Assembly (NCBI GenBank): GCA_016722515.1
Contig: JADKJE010000001.1
Span: forward strand, 124,001-188,000
Source of the DNA: Alphaproteobacteria bacterium
Lineage (GTDB): Bacteria; Pseudomonadota; Alphaproteobacteria; Rickettsiales; JADKJE01
Length of the DNA: 64,000 bases
Reading direction: 5' to 3'
Shown here piece after piece: positions 18,939 through 28,319 of the stretch. Position 1 is the first letter of the stretch; each line of letters starts with the position of its first letter. The translations under genes were made by a program, and so were the position numbers. Under the pieces are notes generated by a model. The model saw only the letters and a program-made list of their open reading frames with translations, had not been told where the DNA came from and made no database searches.

Positions 18939-20669
18939 CTAGCTGCCCTCCCCCCTTGCTAGGGCAATTTTCATTCCTTCACTTATATCTCTACTCCTGA
19001 TAGGCGAATGATTATCTGCTAGTAGCGCCTTGACCTCCGCACGATTCCCCCATCGACACCATTGCCAGAAAATAAGCTTATAATTTTCGGTATAAAAAAT
19101 CATATCTGAAGAGGGTACTTTCGCTTTCAATTGCACATAAAGAGATTCTCTTCTTTCTGTAGCTGCCCATCTTAGACATAGATTCATATGTTCCAGCGCA
19201 CCAGCCCCATGTTGAATTAACATAGCAATGGCAAGTAGTTGCTCATCTGTAATACGCTCTTTTTCCTCCAGCCTGCCGCAACCAAGCTTGAATGCCTCCA
19301 CTAAAATATCACTTTCATCCCAACCAAGCTGTCGAATTCCGATGTTGATTTTCTGTGACTGCATAAGCTCCACTAAAGTCGTAATCACCTCACTTCTTTG
19401 GTGTTCAACGGCCATTAATAAACAATGTGGATAATAGAGATAGCCATGTTCAAAGTACGAAAATAGAAACCGTATAATGCTGTTACGGTTATAACGCAGA
19501 GCGGCTTCTAATGCATCTAAAACACCCGGCTTAAGAACAAGTTTATCTTGCCTATCTTTCGCATGCCTTTGTACAACGTCTGCTTTTAATAAGCGGGCTA
19601 TAGGCTCCTCATATCCAAGCCCCATACAAACCGTTAGTATGCGTAGATAATGTTCCTCGGTCTGGCATCCTGGGAGCATCGCCATCATGCTATTAAACAA
19701 AAGTCCGTCTGCTTGTTCACATTGAATCGAACGATCTCTATCTGATTGTAACATCACCTGTTCAAGATAAGAGCCCAGTAAAAGCGGATCATCCTCAAGG
19801 CACTGAACGATAAACTGCGATGACTGTCCTAATGTTCCAAACAACTCAACATGGTCTAGGCATAGCGTAAACAAATTAATTAATGAATCATTTAATACTA
19901 ATTTAAAATAATGATCTCTATCAATAAACTCTAACACTTTCTTTTGATTGGGCAACACAATGCCTATCAGGAGAAAAGCTTCAACCACATGGCCTAGAGT
20001 CATTAAATTATTTAACTCTGTTTCATAGAATTCTGCTTTCTTGAGAAACCGTTCTTCATACTCATCACGCTCAGACGATTTTAGGTTGGTAATCCGTTCC
20101 TTTTCCATCCAAACGTCAGCCAATGTACATGGCAAAATTAACCACGCATTGGCTTGCATCACATTATTGGCAATAATGCTGTGATTATGGATCGTATCAA
20201 TAGCTAGTATAGACGACTGACTTAAAGGCGCCCCAAGCAGTTCCTGGGAAAACTCGTCTAGACAATCCAATACTGCTTTTCGATAGGCCTCACCCGTAAC
20301 CATCAAATCAATTTGAACATGAGGGTTATTTTTATAAACAGCTCCCCTTAAAAGATATTCTTGAGATTCTGGACCAAACCACATTAAGTCGCATAATTGT
20401 CTGATAGAACTCAAATCATCCATGACAATAGTATTTTTATTATGGAGGTTTAGTCCTCTGAAATACCAATACTTAAAATCGTGAACAGTAGCCGACCTCA
20501 AAAAACAAAGCCATGCTTCAAGTTGACGGTGGTTACCGCCAGATAATTGCTTTATAAAATCCTCTTGAACCTGGAGATTATAAAGAATCATACTCCGGTC
20601 AATTGGCTTAATGTCATCTATTATTTGCTTCATAGCGGTATGAATACAATAGAGATACCAACCATTCAA
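18939..20669 (-). CDS. Ankyrin/solenoid giant protein, upstream part of a split gene
   Basis: A 576-codon frame, cytosolic by composition, with degenerate ankyrin-like repeats in the C-terminal third (for example NSIIRFLFSYFEHG, RSEVITTLVELM and GNRAEVKALLAD). The start is uncertain: ATG 20669 or the in-frame ATG 20633, neither with a clear ribosome site. It ends with TAG at 18939, immediately after the G6 tract. In the frame gained by a one-base insertion the protein continues for about 950 residues. I read this as the 5' part of one large gene. Nothing shows its function directly. Confidence 0.7.
   Translation of the reverse strand: MNGWYLYCIHTAMKQIIDDIKPIDRSMILYNLQVQEDFIKQLSGGNHRQLEAWLCFLRSATVHDFKYWYFRGLNLHNKNTIVMDDLSSIRQLCDLMWFGPESQEYLLRGAVYKNNPHVQIDLMVTGEAYRKAVLDCLDEFSQELLGAPLSQSSILAIDTIHNHSIIANNVMQANAWLILPCTLADVWMEKERITNLKSSERDEYEERFLKKAEFYETELNNLMTLGHVVEAFLLIGIVLPNQKKVLEFIDRDHYFKLVLNDSLINLFTLCLDHVELFGTLGQSSQFIVQCLEDDPLLLGSYLEQVMLQSDRDRSIQCEQADGLLFNSMMAMLPGCQTEEHYLRILTVCMGLGYEEPIARLLKADVVQRHAKDRQDKLVLKPGVLDALEAALRYNRNSIIRFLFSYFEHGYLYYPHCLLMAVEHQRSEVITTLVELMQSQKINIGIRQLGWDESDILVEAFKLGCGRLEEKERITDEQLLAIAMLIQHGAGALEHMNLCLRWAATERRESLYVQLKAKVPSSDMIFYTENYKLIFWQWCRWGNRAEVKALLADNHSPIRSRDISEGMKIALARGEGS
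18950..18955 (-). other. G6 homopolymer at the split point of a giant gene
   Basis: Six consecutive C on the plus strand (G6 in the coding sense). G7 would join the 576- and 932-codon frames without any stop. Such tracts are classical slippage sites for phase variation or transcriptional slippage, and also a common place for sequencing undercalls. Confidence 0.7.
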
Positions 20670-20719
20670 CTGAATTTTATATTAAATTAAGTGAATTAAT
20701 TAAAAAATATTCACCATTT

Positions 20720-21484
20720 TCATTTATAACCAATAGCAATAAAAAATGGATTTAATAATTGTAAACCACTATACGTAAGTGGATAATGTGTTTGGGCATG
20801 AAACACTTGTCCACCGGCCGCCATCAACACGGCATGGCCTGCTGCAGTGTCCCAAATACACGTTGGGCCGAAACGAGGATACACATCGGCTTTCCCCTCG
20901 GCAATCATGCAAAATTTTACTGAACTCGCCACAGAAACTTTATCTGCTACCTTAGGAAGTGTTTCAATATAAGCCATGGTTTGTTCATCTGCGTGAGAGC
21001 GGCTGGCAACCACAGTTACACCTTCTGCCGGCACATCCCTGGTTTTAATTTTATGGGCACTACCACTACCTTCTTTGCGATAAGCCACACCGTCTTCGCC
21101 GACATAATAGGATATCTTCATGGCAGGCACCACAACGGCTCCACCGATCGGTGTACCATTTTCTATGAGAGCAATATTAACAGTAAAATCACCTTTTTTT
21201 AGGATAAAACTTTTGGTCCCATCCAACGGATCCACACACCAAAATAACGGATAATCTATGCGAAGAGGATCACATTCCTTTTCCTCAGATATCACCGGAA
21301 TATCAGGTGTAAGTGCTTGGAGTTTCTCCAGAATATAGTGATTAGCGGCAATATCAGCTGCCGTCACGGGTGAATCATCTTCTTTACGCATGACATCAAT
21401 CACGTCTTGATAATAGGGCATGATGATCTCACCTGCATCTTCAGCAATCGATAAAATCTTTAGAGCATAGGGTGAATAAAGCAT
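20720..21484 (-). CDS. cysQ: 3'(2'),5'-bisphosphate nucleotidase, CysQ type
   Basis: A member of the inositol monophosphatase superfamily that removes phosphate from PAP/PAPS. At 254 residues it has normal length. Metal-site motifs are visible: ISEEKE (first Glu ligand), DPLDGTKSFI and the later CIWDTAAGHAV. The ALKILSIAEDAGEIIMPYY start resembles CysQ rather than SuhB. It follows the AsmA-like gene's stop upstream by 24 bases... that is, it lies just ahead of that gene on the minus strand's downstream side, so the two are probably co-transcribed. A broader IMPase role cannot be excluded. Confidence 0.88.
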   Translation of the reverse strand: MLYSPYALKILSIAEDAGEIIMPYYQDVIDVMRKEDDSPVTAADIAANHYILEKLQALTPDIPVISEEKECDPLRIDYPLFWCVDPLDGTKSFILKKGDFTVNIALIENGTPIGGAVVVPAMKISYYVGEDGVAYRKEGSGSAHKIKTRDVPAEGVTVVASRSHADEQTMAYIETLPKVADKVSVASSVKFCMIAEGKADVYPRFGPTCIWDTAAGHAVLMAAGGQVFHAQTHYPLTYSGLQLLNPFFIAIGYK

Positions 21485-21508
21485 AATGAGTCATCTTTTT
21501 AAAAAATG

Positions 21509-24500
21509 TTATTGAACGATATCAAACAATCCACGTAAAAAACCAGGCGTGAGAATCGATAAAGGATTAACCGAAACTTTAGCATCGTCTCCAGCGCCCT
21601 TCAGCGTATAGCGTGCCGCAAAAAGTCCTTCTCCCTTGCCACCGACTAACAATTCACCAAAAATAGGGATATTCCCAAAAATGGAATTCACTGCATACGC
21701 TGGAACTAAATTGCCGTTTATGGCTAAATAATCGGTTCGCGTATCGATCGTACCATCCATGGTAATCCCAAGGGCTGAACCCGCCGCTTTAGCATTCGTA
21801 ATGGTGAGGATGTCCCCATTTAAAATAAATGGCAGGGTTAATTTTTTAAATGACACACCATTACCTTTGAGCGCATCGGCAATGCCCGTATACGAACTCA
21901 GGGTTAAAATTTTGGCTAAAATAGGAGCACGCAAGATTTGGAAATCTGTAATCGTCAAATTTCCCTGTGCCGTTGCAAGGGCCGGCTGGCGCTTCATATC
22001 CAGATCCATCTTACCAAAAAAGAGGTTTTTATAAATATCAAGGCCCCGGAGTAAGCTACCCGCATCATCGGTCTGAATATTGATTTTTGCGTTATTATCC
22101 ACTTGGCGATAATCAATAGAAAGTGGCTTCTCTCCAAAGAAAGCACCTTTTGCCATAATGGAGTTGCAGCGAATCTGGTCACAGGTGCTAACCACTTCCA
22201 AATCTTGAATTGCAACATTATTTTTCATCTGTAAGCGCTTGGTTTTTAAACTAAAAGATAACATGGGGTAGTCGCTGCGCTTATTGGATTGTTTTTTAGA
22301 AACCAAATCGCGAATATTGACTTTACTCATATCAATTACACTGGCATTGGCTACTACAGAAAACCCATTATCATAGAATTCCAAACTTGCGTTGCCGCGT
22401 TGTTTATCCGCTGTGATCTCATCAAAAATTAAATTCTTCAAACGATTATGTACCGGGTCCATAATCCCGCGGCCCGATGCCTTAATACGTCCCAAATTTA
22501 CTTTAATCGTATTAATCGCAAAAGGGTTTGTCCCTTGTTTGGTTGCCAACATTTCAAGCGTTGCTGCCTCACCTGCGTTCTTATGGTAATTGATGGATGG
22601 CAAATCAATAATGGTTGGCTGCAAATTGGCGCGTGCATCAATATCAACATTATCACCTCGCATCGTATAAGCAATAGCCACTGGCGTACTTTCAGAAAGG
22701 AATGATGGTGCCGTAAAGCCAAATGCATTCACATCACTAGGATAAAGGTTCGTTTTGAATAAAAAACGCGCGTCATACGGCACATTTTTGCCAAAGAAAT
22801 GCTGCATATTCACGTCAACATCCAAGTGGTTAACATCGATATTTCCTTTGATCTTGATACCATCTTTATCAAGATTCATCAGCAGCTTTCCTTCGCTTAA
22901 ATTCAACTTGTCAAAAACATTCGATGCCCCAACCCCATTGATCTGTGATGTTACCTGATAGGTCGTAGCCGTGGCAATATCAGGAGCTGTGGTGGGTATA
23001 AGGACATTAAATTCACTAACAGCCTGCCCCACTAATTTATTTTTCTTAAACAGGCTTCTAACCATTGAATTTTCAGAGACACTGCTTGGAATAAAAATCT
23101 GAGCATCGGTCATTGGACCTTTGCATTTACCGTGGATCACCACATCTGTTTTATCCTTATCAAAATAAGGAATTTTAATCTCCGCATTTTCTAGCTCTGT
23201 TTTACCTAATGTTCCCTGCGATACTTTTATATCCAGCCCATTATCAACAAATCTCAAAATGCCAGAAACATGACTGACAGGTGGAACATTATCCATAAAG
23301 GATACCTGGCTTCCATCGATATAAAGCGCTGCATTGAAGAAATTATCAGGCAGTTTATTTCCTTCTTTAAAATAGGATTTTTTTAACGTGATTTGAGCTG
23401 CAGCTTTTGTGATATGTCCTTGTTTAACGTTATGAGTGACCCATTCCCTGGCGTGGGGAACAACATTAACTGGCCAGTAATTTCCTAAATCATTAACAGG
23501 AAATCCTTGTAATGCGGTATTGATGACATACGTAGAGTCATCCGCAATAATCCCATCCCATTTACCTGATACATACACCAATTGTGAACCAATCATAAGA
23601 TACATTTCTTTGAGATTAAGCGTATTAAGATCTTTACTAAATTCAGCTTTACCTCGCATATTTGAAATGGCCATAGGTGTTTCGAAATAAGCTGGATCTT
23701 TAATTTTACCCTTCCCGTTTGTTATCGCTACCGTAGCGCTTTTAATCACACTGTTGACATCCGCCTGAATTTCTATTTTACCATCAATATCAAAATCCGC
23801 CTGTTGCAACATGGTAGGCCTGGGAATGAAATGATCTAATGAAACCAATGATAAATGATCAAAATCAACCATTAACGAAATCCCTTCATTTCGGGGAAGT
23901 GTGGCTTCCATATGAAATTCATCTTGATGTTTCTTACTACCTATTGAGGCCTGGCATAACACCACGGGATCTTTTTGTGATAAATCCAGCTTACCCACAA
24001 ATTTGGTAATGGTAAGTGGCAAGAACCTATCCTTTAAAGGGATCTGCAACCTTGCATCATACGCTTCCAACGTAATATCCTTGGCACCTTCAAGATCAAT
24101 AGAATTAATAAGCTTGGCCGCTTTACCCAATCCAATGGCAATATCCTCCATGATGAACGGCATGGGTGGTCCGACAAAATTTTCCTGAAACATGTGCACA
24201 TCAGGACTATTGAAGACGATAGCCGATGGCCTCCATCTTCCTGTTAAGAGATGGAATAGTTTAAAATGCAGTGAGATATCAGGAAACGTTGCAATATTTT
24301 GATCCTCACCAATACGTTTAAACGTCACATATTTGGCATCAATTTTAATTGGTTCAGAAAAAGACTCCCAGCCCATATATGTCTGCCGGATGCTGAAATG
24401 ATAATTCTTTTCAAATTTGTTTAACACGTTTTCACTGTAATTGGCAAGGTAGGGCACCATGTGCGGCCCCGTCACCAGCCAGATGACAACACCAAGCAAT

Positions 24501-24586
24501 GATGACATAAATAACACGGATAAAAAGGCTGTCACATAGAGCAGCCATCGATGAACTCGCATAATGTGCGGGATCAGAAAACGCAT
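21509..24586 (-). CDS. AsmA/YhdP-like envelope protein (DUF3971 type)
   Basis: A 1025-residue protein with one N-terminal transmembrane helix (about residues 14-38) and a very long beta-rich periplasmic body. The C-terminal part (FGNIPIFGELLVGGKGEG followed by RYTLKGAG) is typical of AsmA-C/YhdP proteins. These bridge-like proteins are linked to phospholipid transport between the inner and outer membranes. Length is a little below E. coli YhdP. The ATG at 24586 gives the expected positively charged start. cysQ lies 24 bp downstream on the same strand. Confidence 0.88.
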   Translation of the reverse strand: MRFLIPHIMRVHRWLLYVTAFLSVLFMSSLLGVVIWLVTGPHMVPYLANYSENVLNKFEKNYHFSIRQTYMGWESFSEPIKIDAKYVTFKRIGEDQNIATFPDISLHFKLFHLLTGRWRPSAIVFNSPDVHMFQENFVGPPMPFIMEDIAIGLGKAAKLINSIDLEGAKDITLEAYDARLQIPLKDRFLPLTITKFVGKLDLSQKDPVVLCQASIGSKKHQDEFHMEATLPRNEGISLMVDFDHLSLVSLDHFIPRPTMLQQADFDIDGKIEIQADVNSVIKSATVAITNGKGKIKDPAYFETPMAISNMRGKAEFSKDLNTLNLKEMYLMIGSQLVYVSGKWDGIIADDSTYVINTALQGFPVNDLGNYWPVNVVPHAREWVTHNVKQGHITKAAAQITLKKSYFKEGNKLPDNFFNAALYIDGSQVSFMDNVPPVSHVSGILRFVDNGLDIKVSQGTLGKTELENAEIKIPYFDKDKTDVVIHGKCKGPMTDAQIFIPSSVSENSMVRSLFKKNKLVGQAVSEFNVLIPTTAPDIATATTYQVTSQINGVGASNVFDKLNLSEGKLLMNLDKDGIKIKGNIDVNHLDVDVNMQHFFGKNVPYDARFLFKTNLYPSDVNAFGFTAPSFLSESTPVAIAYTMRGDNVDIDARANLQPTIIDLPSINYHKNAGEAATLEMLATKQGTNPFAINTIKVNLGRIKASGRGIMDPVHNRLKNLIFDEITADKQRGNASLEFYDNGFSVVANASVIDMSKVNIRDLVSKKQSNKRSDYPMLSFSLKTKRLQMKNNVAIQDLEVVSTCDQIRCNSIMAKGAFFGEKPLSIDYRQVDNNAKINIQTDDAGSLLRGLDIYKNLFFGKMDLDMKRQPALATAQGNLTITDFQILRAPILAKILTLSSYTGIADALKGNGVSFKKLTLPFILNGDILTITNAKAAGSALGITMDGTIDTRTDYLAINGNLVPAYAVNSIFGNIPIFGELLVGGKGEGLFAARYTLKGAGDDAKVSVNPLSILTPGFLRGLFDIVQ

Positions 24587-24719
24587 AGATTACTTTTATC
24601 CCCTCGTGTGATTCAACTAGTTCTTGCAACACCGTATATTCAATCATAGAATACCTTCACGTTCACGTCATTAGTAAAATGGTGGGTTGCAAAAAATTCA
24701 TATTAAAAAAGGATCGGTT

Positions 24720-25184
24720 ATGCCAGCATTAAATGTGGGAGACAAAGCTCCACTTTTTGATCTTCCAACTTCTGGTGGAAAGCGAATATCGCTCGTTGAT
24801 CTTGTAGGAAAACATGTCATACTTTATTTCTACCCTAAAGATGACACCCCTGGCTGTACGCAGGAAGCCAAAGATTTCAGAGATCATATCGATGCTTTTG
24901 ACAATGCCGGTGCAATTATACTTGGCGTGTCCAAGGATCCCGTTAAATCCCATGATAAATTTAGTGAAAAATATTGCCTGCCTTTCCCACTTCTTGCCGA
25001 TGTGGATGGTACCCTTTGCGATGCTTACGGCGTGTGGGTTGAAAAAAGCATGTATGGAAAAAAATACATGGGAATTCAACGGGCTACGTTTCTTATCGAT
25101 CAACGTGGAAACATACAAGAAATTTGGCCTAAAGTCAGCGTCACTGGACATGTAGAAGCAGTCCTTAAAGCAGTTCAACAATAA
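24720..25184 (+). CDS. bcp: Thioredoxin-dependent peroxiredoxin, BCP family
   Basis: A peroxiredoxin that reduces hydrogen peroxide and organic hydroperoxides. The 154-residue protein has the family signature YPKDDTPGCTQEAKDFRD with the peroxidatic Cys in PGCT. The resolving Cys five residues later, seen in E. coli BCP, is replaced (CTQEAK), so a one-Cys or alternative resolving mechanism is likely; other Cys occur in KYCLPF and TLCDAYG. I chose ATG 24720 because AAAGGA lies just upstream; a TTG at 24687 is open in frame but has no such site. COQ9 follows nine bases after the stop. Confidence 0.94.
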   Translation: MPALNVGDKAPLFDLPTSGGKRISLVDLVGKHVILYFYPKDDTPGCTQEAKDFRDHIDAFDNAGAIILGVSKDPVKSHDKFSEKYCLPFPLLADVDGTLCDAYGVWVEKSMYGKKYMGIQRATFLIDQRGNIQEIWPKVSVTGHVEAVLKAVQQ

Positions 25185-25193
25185 GGCTCACCT

Positions 25194-25820
25194 ATGTCAG
25201 AAATAAAAGACAGGATTCTTTCTAAAATGCTAGCGTTGGCCCCAACAGAAGGATGGAACAACCATACGTTGGAAATGGCGGCCCAGCAATTAGGTATGGA
25301 TCCTAAATTTGCGTTTGTTGGATTTCCAGAAGGCGCAACGGAAGCCATGGTTTATTATATGCGCCAACTTGATACCAACATGATTCAGGCCTTTAATAAA
25401 ACCAATGCTGCCGACAAACGTGTCCGCCAGAAAGCCATCGAGCTTATTTCTATTCGTCTTGACCTTTTAAATAAGCACAAAGATGCCGTTAAAGCCATCC
25501 TTCAATTTACTATTGTTCCCTCACATTCTATCACCAGTGCCGAATCGCTCGCCACGACCTGCGACGTCATGTGGAAAGCAATCGGTGATACCTCAACCGA
25601 TTTTAATTATTACACCAAGCGCTTTCTCCTGGGAACAGTCTACAGCTCTACGCTTATGTATTGGATCAAAGACGAATCCCCAGAATATGCAGAAACTCGG
25701 CGCTTCCTGGAAAACAGGATTGAAGAATTATTTTCCGTTGTTCGTAAGAAAAAAAGCCTAATCGAAGGGACATCCTCTTTTATCAACAAAGCGTTTGAGA
25801 AATTTAACAAACGTAAATAA
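25194..25820 (+). CDS. COQ9 family ubiquinone biosynthesis protein
   Basis: A 208-residue member of the COQ9 family, which in mitochondria and alphaproteobacteria supports ubiquinone synthesis, probably by presenting lipid intermediates to the hydroxylase COQ7. The N-terminal TetR-like helical segment (ILSKMLALAPTEGWNNHTL, then AAQQLGM) and the C-terminal hydrophobic amphipathic region fit the family. It starts nine bases after bcp with AAGG upstream, so it shares that transcript. Confidence 0.88.
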   Translation: MSEIKDRILSKMLALAPTEGWNNHTLEMAAQQLGMDPKFAFVGFPEGATEAMVYYMRQLDTNMIQAFNKTNAADKRVRQKAIELISIRLDLLNKHKDAVKAILQFTIVPSHSITSAESLATTCDVMWKAIGDTSTDFNYYTKRFLLGTVYSSTLMYWIKDESPEYAETRRFLENRIEELFSVVRKKKSLIEGTSSFINKAFEKFNKRK

Positions 25821-25826
25821 ACAAGC

Positions 25827-26140
25827 CTAAAAGGTGGGGATCTTCCCATCATACTCAACATCTTTTTGATTATCTGTTTTGATAACAAACATCATAGGGT
25901 GTTGCGCATCATTTTCACCGGATGATTGACGTTTAAGGCTTCGGCTAACTTAGATAATTGATTTATAAGTAATTTAATATCATCGCTGACTGACATTCTG
26001 TTTTGTACTTCCTCGTTACCAAAAAGTGATTCTTCTGTCTGAGATAAATCTACCTATTCACATGGCCACTTTATTTCAGAACAAGCCGCTGATAGGCTTA
26101 TTATCCTAAAAAGTGCAGTTAAAACTATCACCCCAGCCAT
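25827..26140 (-). pseudogene. Decayed small lipoprotein gene
   Basis: Reading the minus strand from ATG 26140 (GAGGTG four bases upstream) gives a signal segment with lipobox LSAAC, then an in-frame TAG at 26054-26056. The same frame continues (VDLSQTEESLFGNEE, then MSVSDDIKLLINQLSKLAEA). One extra A in the run at 25932-25934 would carry it on to a natural stop at 25827 (ending DVEYDGKIPTF). So one nonsense codon and one single-base slip interrupt a lipoprotein of about 104 residues. This explains the otherwise empty 370-bp gap. The family is not recognised. Confidence 0.55.
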
Positions 26141-26187
26141 ACGCCACCTCAGCTCAGCGTCGAAACCAAAAGGGATAACAACAATTT

Positions 26188-27096
26188 TTATCGCAATTGC
26201 GCAATAAACTGCATTAAATTTTTCAAAAACACACTTTCTGGAGGCAAGAACAAGATCCCGCCATGTTTGCCATACGCGTAGCGTATATCCTGGTCAAGCC
26301 TGGTTAACCCATCCATCGGCACCGCTAAACGGTCGCCTTTGGCAATCGAATGAAATAAGTCAGCTAGGTCTGCATTGGTTGGCATGAGTGAAATATAATC
26401 AGGCGATGGCTGTCCTTGGATATTGGTTATTTGTCCATGCCTGGCTGAATAGAATCCAAGATCAATCAACTGCAAGAGTATTTTTTGAAGAATAGAATTG
26501 CCTTCCTCACCATCGGTTGAGGCTGCCTGCCCAGTAAAATAAAGACGCAAATGCGGCTTAACAAAATGAATGTGAATATTGGGCGTATAATGCTGATCTC
26601 CATAAACAACCCAGCCTTTTGTCGGAGGTGCTATCCACCCAGCGAGCGATTCGCTCTGGATAAAATTTAGCTTCTCACACATATTCATGACGGCTCTATA
26701 ATCAATCGACAGAGAATTAACTTCCAAAAAATCTCGGTTGATATAAACCATAAACTTTAAAAAGGAATCTTCGGCCGGAAATGATATAATCACATGATAA
26801 AAGCCATCACTTGCTGGAATGATATTGGGCTTATGCTCATAGAATGTACTGGTTTTTGATTCTTCAATTTCATCTGGATGATCTTTATCGACATCCATAT
26901 GTATTAAAAAACCGCATTGCTTGGATAATTTTTTGAGGAAGATATGCGACTCCTGCGCCATCCTGCGATCACTAAAAACTCCTTCCAATGAAGGGATCAT
27001 ATCCCCGTTTTCACCAGCTACCACATTGAATTTGCAGCCAGTCAGAGTCGACAAATGTTGGGCCAGTTCCTGACCCTCCTTACCGTATGTAGCCAT
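26188..27096 (-). CDS. Conserved-looking protein of unknown function
   Basis: A 302-residue protein with no signal peptide or membrane helix and mixed alpha/beta composition. No domain is recognised. I chose ATG 27096 because GGAGG lies five bases upstream; the frame extends to a GTG at 27171 without a ribosome site. Notable segments are CKFNVVAGENGD, GWVVYGDQHYTPNIHIHF and YGKHGGILFLPPESVF. It lies downstream of the metal exporter gene (27193) on the opposite... on the same minus strand but upstream of it is no gene overlap; co-transcription is not certain. Confidence 0.7.
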   Translation of the reverse strand: MATYGKEGQELAQHLSTLTGCKFNVVAGENGDMIPSLEGVFSDRRMAQESHIFLKKLSKQCGFLIHMDVDKDHPDEIEESKTSTFYEHKPNIIPASDGFYHVIISFPAEDSFLKFMVYINRDFLEVNSLSIDYRAVMNMCEKLNFIQSESLAGWIAPPTKGWVVYGDQHYTPNIHIHFVKPHLRLYFTGQAASTDGEEGNSILQKILLQLIDLGFYSARHGQITNIQGQPSPDYISLMPTNADLADLFHSIAKGDRLAVPMDGLTRLDQDIRYAYGKHGGILFLPPESVFLKNLMQFIAQLR

Positions 27097-27192
27097 TGCA
27101 TCCTCCACTTCTACACGCTTGTACGCAAGAGTGTCCAAATGACTATTATATGCCCTTTCTGTTAACAGCACGTTAATCGGTAAGCCCTGCGT

Positions 27193-28122
27193 CTAGCCTG
27201 GGTAGTTCATCGATTTTACCTGCTCAAGCTGAGGCGGCAAAGGCTCAGGCTGTTCGGGGTCATGATGGATAAGGACTTCCGCCCGCGGATAAAGGGATAA
27301 TACCCTAGCTTCAACGGCATCGCCAATAACATGGGCATCAATCAAACTAAGTGTCCCTTCTAATTCGAGATGAAACTGAATAAAAGGAGTGATACCTGCG
27401 AAGCGCGTTCTTAAATCATGCACCCCTCTTACACCTGGGATGGATATTATTTCTTCCATAATTTTTCGGCGCTCTTCATCTGGTAATTCCTTATCCATAA
27501 GATTGTCGAATGCTCGTTTACCAATACCCCAAGCAGAATAGGTTATGTAAACAATAATAATCAACGATACGATCACATCAACAATAGAATGAACGCCAAG
27601 CATTGATAACCCTAATGTCAGCATAACCAGGCCATTGACGATGATATCCGTAAAATAATGCAGCGAATCAACTTCGACTACTTTTGAATGGGTTACTCTC
27701 GTCACATAACGTTGAAAAATAACCAATCCCAGTGTAAAGGCCGTAGCAAAAATCATGACAATGAGTGCCATACCTTCATAATGGATAGCTACCGGTTGAA
27801 AAAAACGATGGAATGACTCAACACCCACAAAAAATGAAGAACCTATAATAAATCCCGATTGCACCAAGGCAGCTAAATCTTCAGCCTTACCATGCCCAAA
27901 TCGATGATCATTATCGGCTGGCCTTAGAGCATAATGGGCTGCAAGTGCATTAACTACTGATGTCACAACATCAAAAACCGAATCAATCAAAGACGTCAGC
28001 ACCGTCAATGAATCACTCATGATCCAGGCAAACAATTTTCCAATGATCATCAACATAGCAAGTGTCACAGAAGCATAGGTAGCCCACCTTATAAGACGGG
28101 CCTGAAGAGGCGAATGGGTCAT
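27193..28122 (-). CDS. Cation diffusion facilitator (FieF-like metal exporter)
   Basis: A proton-coupled exporter of divalent metals such as Zn or Fe. The 309-residue protein has six membrane segments and a cytosolic C-terminal domain. The transport site is intact: Asp pair in TM2 (SLIDSVFDV) and His/Asp in TM5 (HYFTDIIVN). HRFGHGKAEDLAAL is the FieF-type loop. I start it at the ATG at 28122 (MTHSPLQARLIRW), which matches family N-termini; the frame is open to 28209 but that extension is unlike the family. The 26188-27096 gene lies just downstream on the same strand... in transcription order it follows this gene. Confidence 0.9.
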   Translation of the reverse strand: MTHSPLQARLIRWATYASVTLAMLMIIGKLFAWIMSDSLTVLTSLIDSVFDVVTSVVNALAAHYALRPADNDHRFGHGKAEDLAALVQSGFIIGSSFFVGVESFHRFFQPVAIHYEGMALIVMIFATAFTLGLVIFQRYVTRVTHSKVVEVDSLHYFTDIIVNGLVMLTLGLSMLGVHSIVDVIVSLIIIVYITYSAWGIGKRAFDNLMDKELPDEERRKIMEEIISIPGVRGVHDLRTRFAGITPFIQFHLELEGTLSLIDAHVIGDAVEARVLSLYPRAEVLIHHDPEQPEPLPPQLEQVKSMNYPG

Positions 28123-28259
28123 AGAAAACACCAGAGAATAGTTGGTATCCCATTCTAGTCTATTCACCCATAACCAGCAACTTAGAAAAGGACCTTTTAG
28201 AAATATCATTGAAATTCAGCAGCCAGGCACTTAATGGTCTGTGATAGCTAAAAAAAACT

Positions 28260-28288
28260 TTGTACAAGCTTTATGAAGTATGGTATAT
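28260..28288 (+). promoter_or_regulatory. Putative promoter of the 17 kDa antigen gene
   Basis: TTGTAC (28260-28265) and GTATAT (28283-28288) are spaced by exactly 17 bases, about 30 bp before the start codon. A good match to a sigma70-type promoter in the only intergenic space available. Confidence 0.5.
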
Positions 28289-28319
28289 GTATGCAATGTT
28301 TAACCTATGAGGTGTACTA

